From positions 2,120,501 through 2,184,500 of the forward strand of contig NC_015496.1 of NCBI RefSeq assembly GCF_000212355.1: 64,000 nt of DNA, read 5' to 3'. A program made the translations under genes and the position numbers. Position 1 is the first letter of the stretch; each line of letters starts with the position of its first letter. This document shows positions 62,139-64,000 of this stretch, piece after piece. This DNA is from Dokdonia sp. 4H-3-7-5. GTDB lineage: Bacteria; Bacteroidota; Bacteroidia; Flavobacteriales; Flavobacteriaceae. Under the pieces are notes generated by a model. It was not told the origin of the DNA, searched no databases, and saw only the letters and a list, made by a program, of their open reading frames with translations.

Positions 62139-63491
62139 TTACACCAACCCCTTAACCTCATCAAAATCTAACCCACCATAATTGCCGCTACTCATAAGTA
62201 ATACCGCTTTGTTTTTTAGCCCTTGGTCAAAGAGAAACTTTTTAAAGTCGGCTGGATCTGTGTAGATGATGAGATCATCGCGTTCAAAGGCAGTTGCTAT
62301 TTGTTGCGCTGTGACAGATTCTAGTTTTTTGATTTCGACAGCGTGTGGAGAGTAGAATACCACAGCAATATCTGCGCTGTCCAAAGCACCTTTGTATTCG
62401 CTCAAAAATTCTGGATTAAGACTGCTGTAAGTGTGTAATTCTAGACACGCTATAAGCGTGCGGTCTGGATACTGCTCTTTTACAGCCGTAGTTGTAGCAC
62501 TTACTTTTGATGGGCTATGTGCAAAATCTTTGTAGATGACAGTGTCATTAGTTTCTGCTATTTTTTCTAGGCGTTTGCTAGCTCCTGAGAATGTAGCGAT
62601 GGCTTCATAAAAGTCTTCTTCTACCACACCCATGTGCTGGCAAATCCACTTGGCTCCTGCAAGGTTATTGAGGTTGTGTTTACCAAAAACTTCAATAGGC
62701 ATCGGTCCATCTGGAGTTTCTAGTAAAGTCTCTCCATCTTCAATGCTGTATGTTGGAGTTTCGTATGGATATTTTTTAATGTGTGCAGTGGCATTTTCTA
62801 CCACTTTCACGACATTTTCATCTTCTGTGTTGTAAATCATTGCACCACCATTGGTCATAGAATTTACAAAAATCTGAAACTGCTCCACATAGTTATCAAA
62901 CGTAGGGAATACGTTAATATGATCCCATGCAATACCGCTTAGTAGCGCAATGTTGGGCTTATATAGATGAAATTTAGGTCTGCGGTCTATTGGGCTACTT
63001 AAGTATTCATCACCTTCTAGTACCATAAAATCTGCATCATCTGTCATGCGCACCATGGTATCAAAGCCTTCTAGTTGCGCGCCTACCATATAGTCTACTT
63101 CTTTATCCCAATAATGCATGACATGCAAGATCATAGAAGTAATAGTAGTTTTACCATGAGAACCCCCTATAACGACACGAGTTTTGTTTTTGGCACGTTC
63201 ATATAAGTACTCGGGATATGAATATATGTTTAGTCCTAGCTCTTGTGCTTTTAAAAGCTCAGGGTTATCTTCCTTTGCATGCATTCCTAATATGACAGCG
63301 TCAAGATCTGCTGTTATTTTTTCTGGAAACCATCCAAATGCTTCAGGTAGCAATCCATACTTTTCAAGTCGGGATTTCGACGGGTCAAAGATAGTGTCAT
63401 CACTACCTGTAACCGTTTCTCCTTTATGATGTAATGCGAGTGCTAGATTGTGCATTGCTGCACCACCTATAGCGATAAAATGGATATTCAT
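62139..63491 (-). CDS. mpl: Murein peptide ligase Mpl
   Basis: Joins recycled L-Ala-D-Glu-meso-DAP tripeptide to UDP-MurNAc, saving murein peptide. It is a MurC relative: the opening HFIAIGGAAMHNLALAL, the ATP loop GGSHGKTTITS, a Mur central domain with ALLSGIAWDHINVFPTF and the C-terminal KDFAHSPSKV. GAAMHNLA instead of MurC's GIGMSALA, AWDHINVFPT and KDFAHSPSK are the Mpl-specific variants. The 450 residues match the family. It implies recycling of DAP-type peptides. Confidence 0.93.
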   Translation of the reverse strand: MNIHFIAIGGAAMHNLALALHHKGETVTGSDDTIFDPSKSRLEKYGLLPEAFGWFPEKITADLDAVILGMHAKEDNPELLKAQELGLNIYSYPEYLYERAKNKTRVVIGGSHGKTTITSMILHVMHYWDKEVDYMVGAQLEGFDTMVRMTDDADFMVLEGDEYLSSPIDRRPKFHLYKPNIALLSGIAWDHINVFPTFDNYVEQFQIFVNSMTNGGAMIYNTEDENVVKVVENATAHIKKYPYETPTYSIEDGETLLETPDGPMPIEVFGKHNLNNLAGAKWICQHMGVVEEDFYEAIATFSGASKRLEKIAETNDTVIYKDFAHSPSKVSATTTAVKEQYPDRTLIACLELHTYSSLNPEFLSEYKGALDSADIAVVFYSPHAVEIKKLESVTAQQIATAFERDDLIIYTDPADFKKFLFDQGLKNKAVLLMSSGNYGGLDFDEVKGLV

Positions 63492-63583
63492 ATTAACGTT
63501 GTCTTTAAAGTAAAAATAAGATTATACTATCAAACTACCATAAGAGAAGTCAGGTAATTAGTCATGGGTGTTTTGAGTTTTTC

Positions 63584-63601
63584 ACGCTTTCGCGAAAGCG
63601 T
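63584..63601. repeat. TTTCGCGAAA palindrome, copy 19 (intergenic)
   Basis: An 18-bp perfect palindrome (core flanked by AC and GT) between mpl and ftsY. Confidence 0.95.
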
Positions 63602-63740
63602 AACTGTAACCTTTGTAATCATTATTAATACTGTAGTTTTCGAGTGATTTTAAATGTTGATCTACATAATTTATTTAAAAAATTGACAATCAGCAGTGTA
63701 GTCTGTAAGGTGACATAACGGCATTCTCCCTAAAAGGCAC

Positions 63741-63748
63741 TATTTTTG
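63741..63748 (+). promoter_or_regulatory. Candidate -7 element for ftsY
   Basis: TATTTTTG matches TAnnTTTG, 39 bases before the ATG. Confidence 0.5.
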
Positions 63749-63786
63749 TCTAACCGACACTAGACTAGAAAACCGCCAATAGAATT

Positions 63787-64000
63787 ATGAGCTTCTTCAA
63801 AAAAATATTTAGTAAAGAAAAAAAAGAAACCCTTGATAAAGGTTTAGAGAAAACAAAGACGAGCTTCTTTGATAAGATGAGTAAGGCAGTTGCTGGAAAA
63901 TCTAAGGTAGATGATGATGTTCTAGATAATCTTGAAGAAGTACTTGTAACGAGTGATGTGGGTGTAAAAACTACGCTTAAAGTAATTACTCGTATCGAGG
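63787..64000 (+). CDS. ftsY: Signal recognition particle receptor FtsY (partial)
   Basis: Only the first 71 residues are in the window. They begin MSFFKKIFSKEKKETLDKGL and continue KTKTSFFDKMSKAV ... DDDVLDNLEEVLVTSDVGV, the N domain of FtsY that precedes the GTPase domain. FtsY brings ribosomes making membrane proteins to the Sec translocon. There is no long acidic A domain as in E. coli, which fits Bacteroidota. The GTPase part lies beyond the window. Confidence 0.9.
   Translation, partial: MSFFKKIFSKEKKETLDKGLEKTKTSFFDKMSKAVAGKSKVDDDVLDNLEEVLVTSDVGVKTTLKVITRIE

Overview
The window looks like a chromosomal segment of a low-GC marine-type Flavobacteriaceae bacterium (phylum Bacteroidota). 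The evidence is gldB and gldC gliding genes, a short RpoD without region 1.1, a fused SecDF, promoter boxes of the Bacteroidota type TAnnTTTG, few Shine-Dalgarno sites and several GTG/TTG starts. A genus such as Dokdonia is plausible from overall feel, but I cannot prove it here.

Layout. 1-4.7 kb: a NarL-type regulator cut by the window edge, nadE, gldB-gldC plus an uncharacterised partner, engB and an alpha/beta hydrolase. 4.7-20.8 kb: a nearly complete division and cell wall (dcw) cluster on the + strand, mraZ-rsmH-ftsL-ftsI-murE-mraY-murD-ftsW-murG-murC-ftsQ-ftsA-ftsZ, with mostly overlapping genes and a terminator after ftsZ. murF, murB and ddl are absent. 21-30.4 kb: a YqeY-like protein, a PorE-like OmpA protein, tRNA-Arg(TCG), three tandem ~180-bp structured repeats, an ankyrin/DUF2271/PepSY-flavodoxin-reductase cassette, and an ECF sigma/RskA anti-sigma pair. 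30.7-33.6 kb: a TPR lipoprotein and a DUF4331 protein split over two genes, on the - strand. 33.7-40.1 kb: a small conserved protein, a BI-1 family protein, a class A PBP, rpe, rpoD and tatA. 40.1-48.6 kb: a - strand operon for kynurenine degradation (kynU, paiB-like, kmo, ridA-like deaminase, semialdehyde dehydrogenase, SDR, ACMSD-like) with an O-methyltransferase downstream. 48.7-64 kb: an outer-membrane barrel, an MFS transporter, queE, secDF, mdh, gyrB, a DinB-fold protein, an unusual membrane protein, mpl and the start of ftsY.

The genes mostly serve envelope growth: mpl recycles murein peptide into the Mur pathway encoded by the dcw cluster, PBP1A and FtsI polymerise the wall, and SecDF/TatA/FtsY handle protein export and membrane targeting. 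The kynurenine operon is the main catabolic block.

The most unusual signal is a short perfect palindrome, core TTTCGCGAAA, present 19 times (16 as the full 14-mer GCTTTCGCGAAAGC). It occurs in both intergenic DNA and reading frames. Other leads are four short orphan transcription units that look like small RNAs, the structured tandem repeats beside tRNA-Arg, apparently leaderless genes, a response regulator lacking its phospho-acceptor Asp, and an SDR lacking its catalytic Tyr/Lys.
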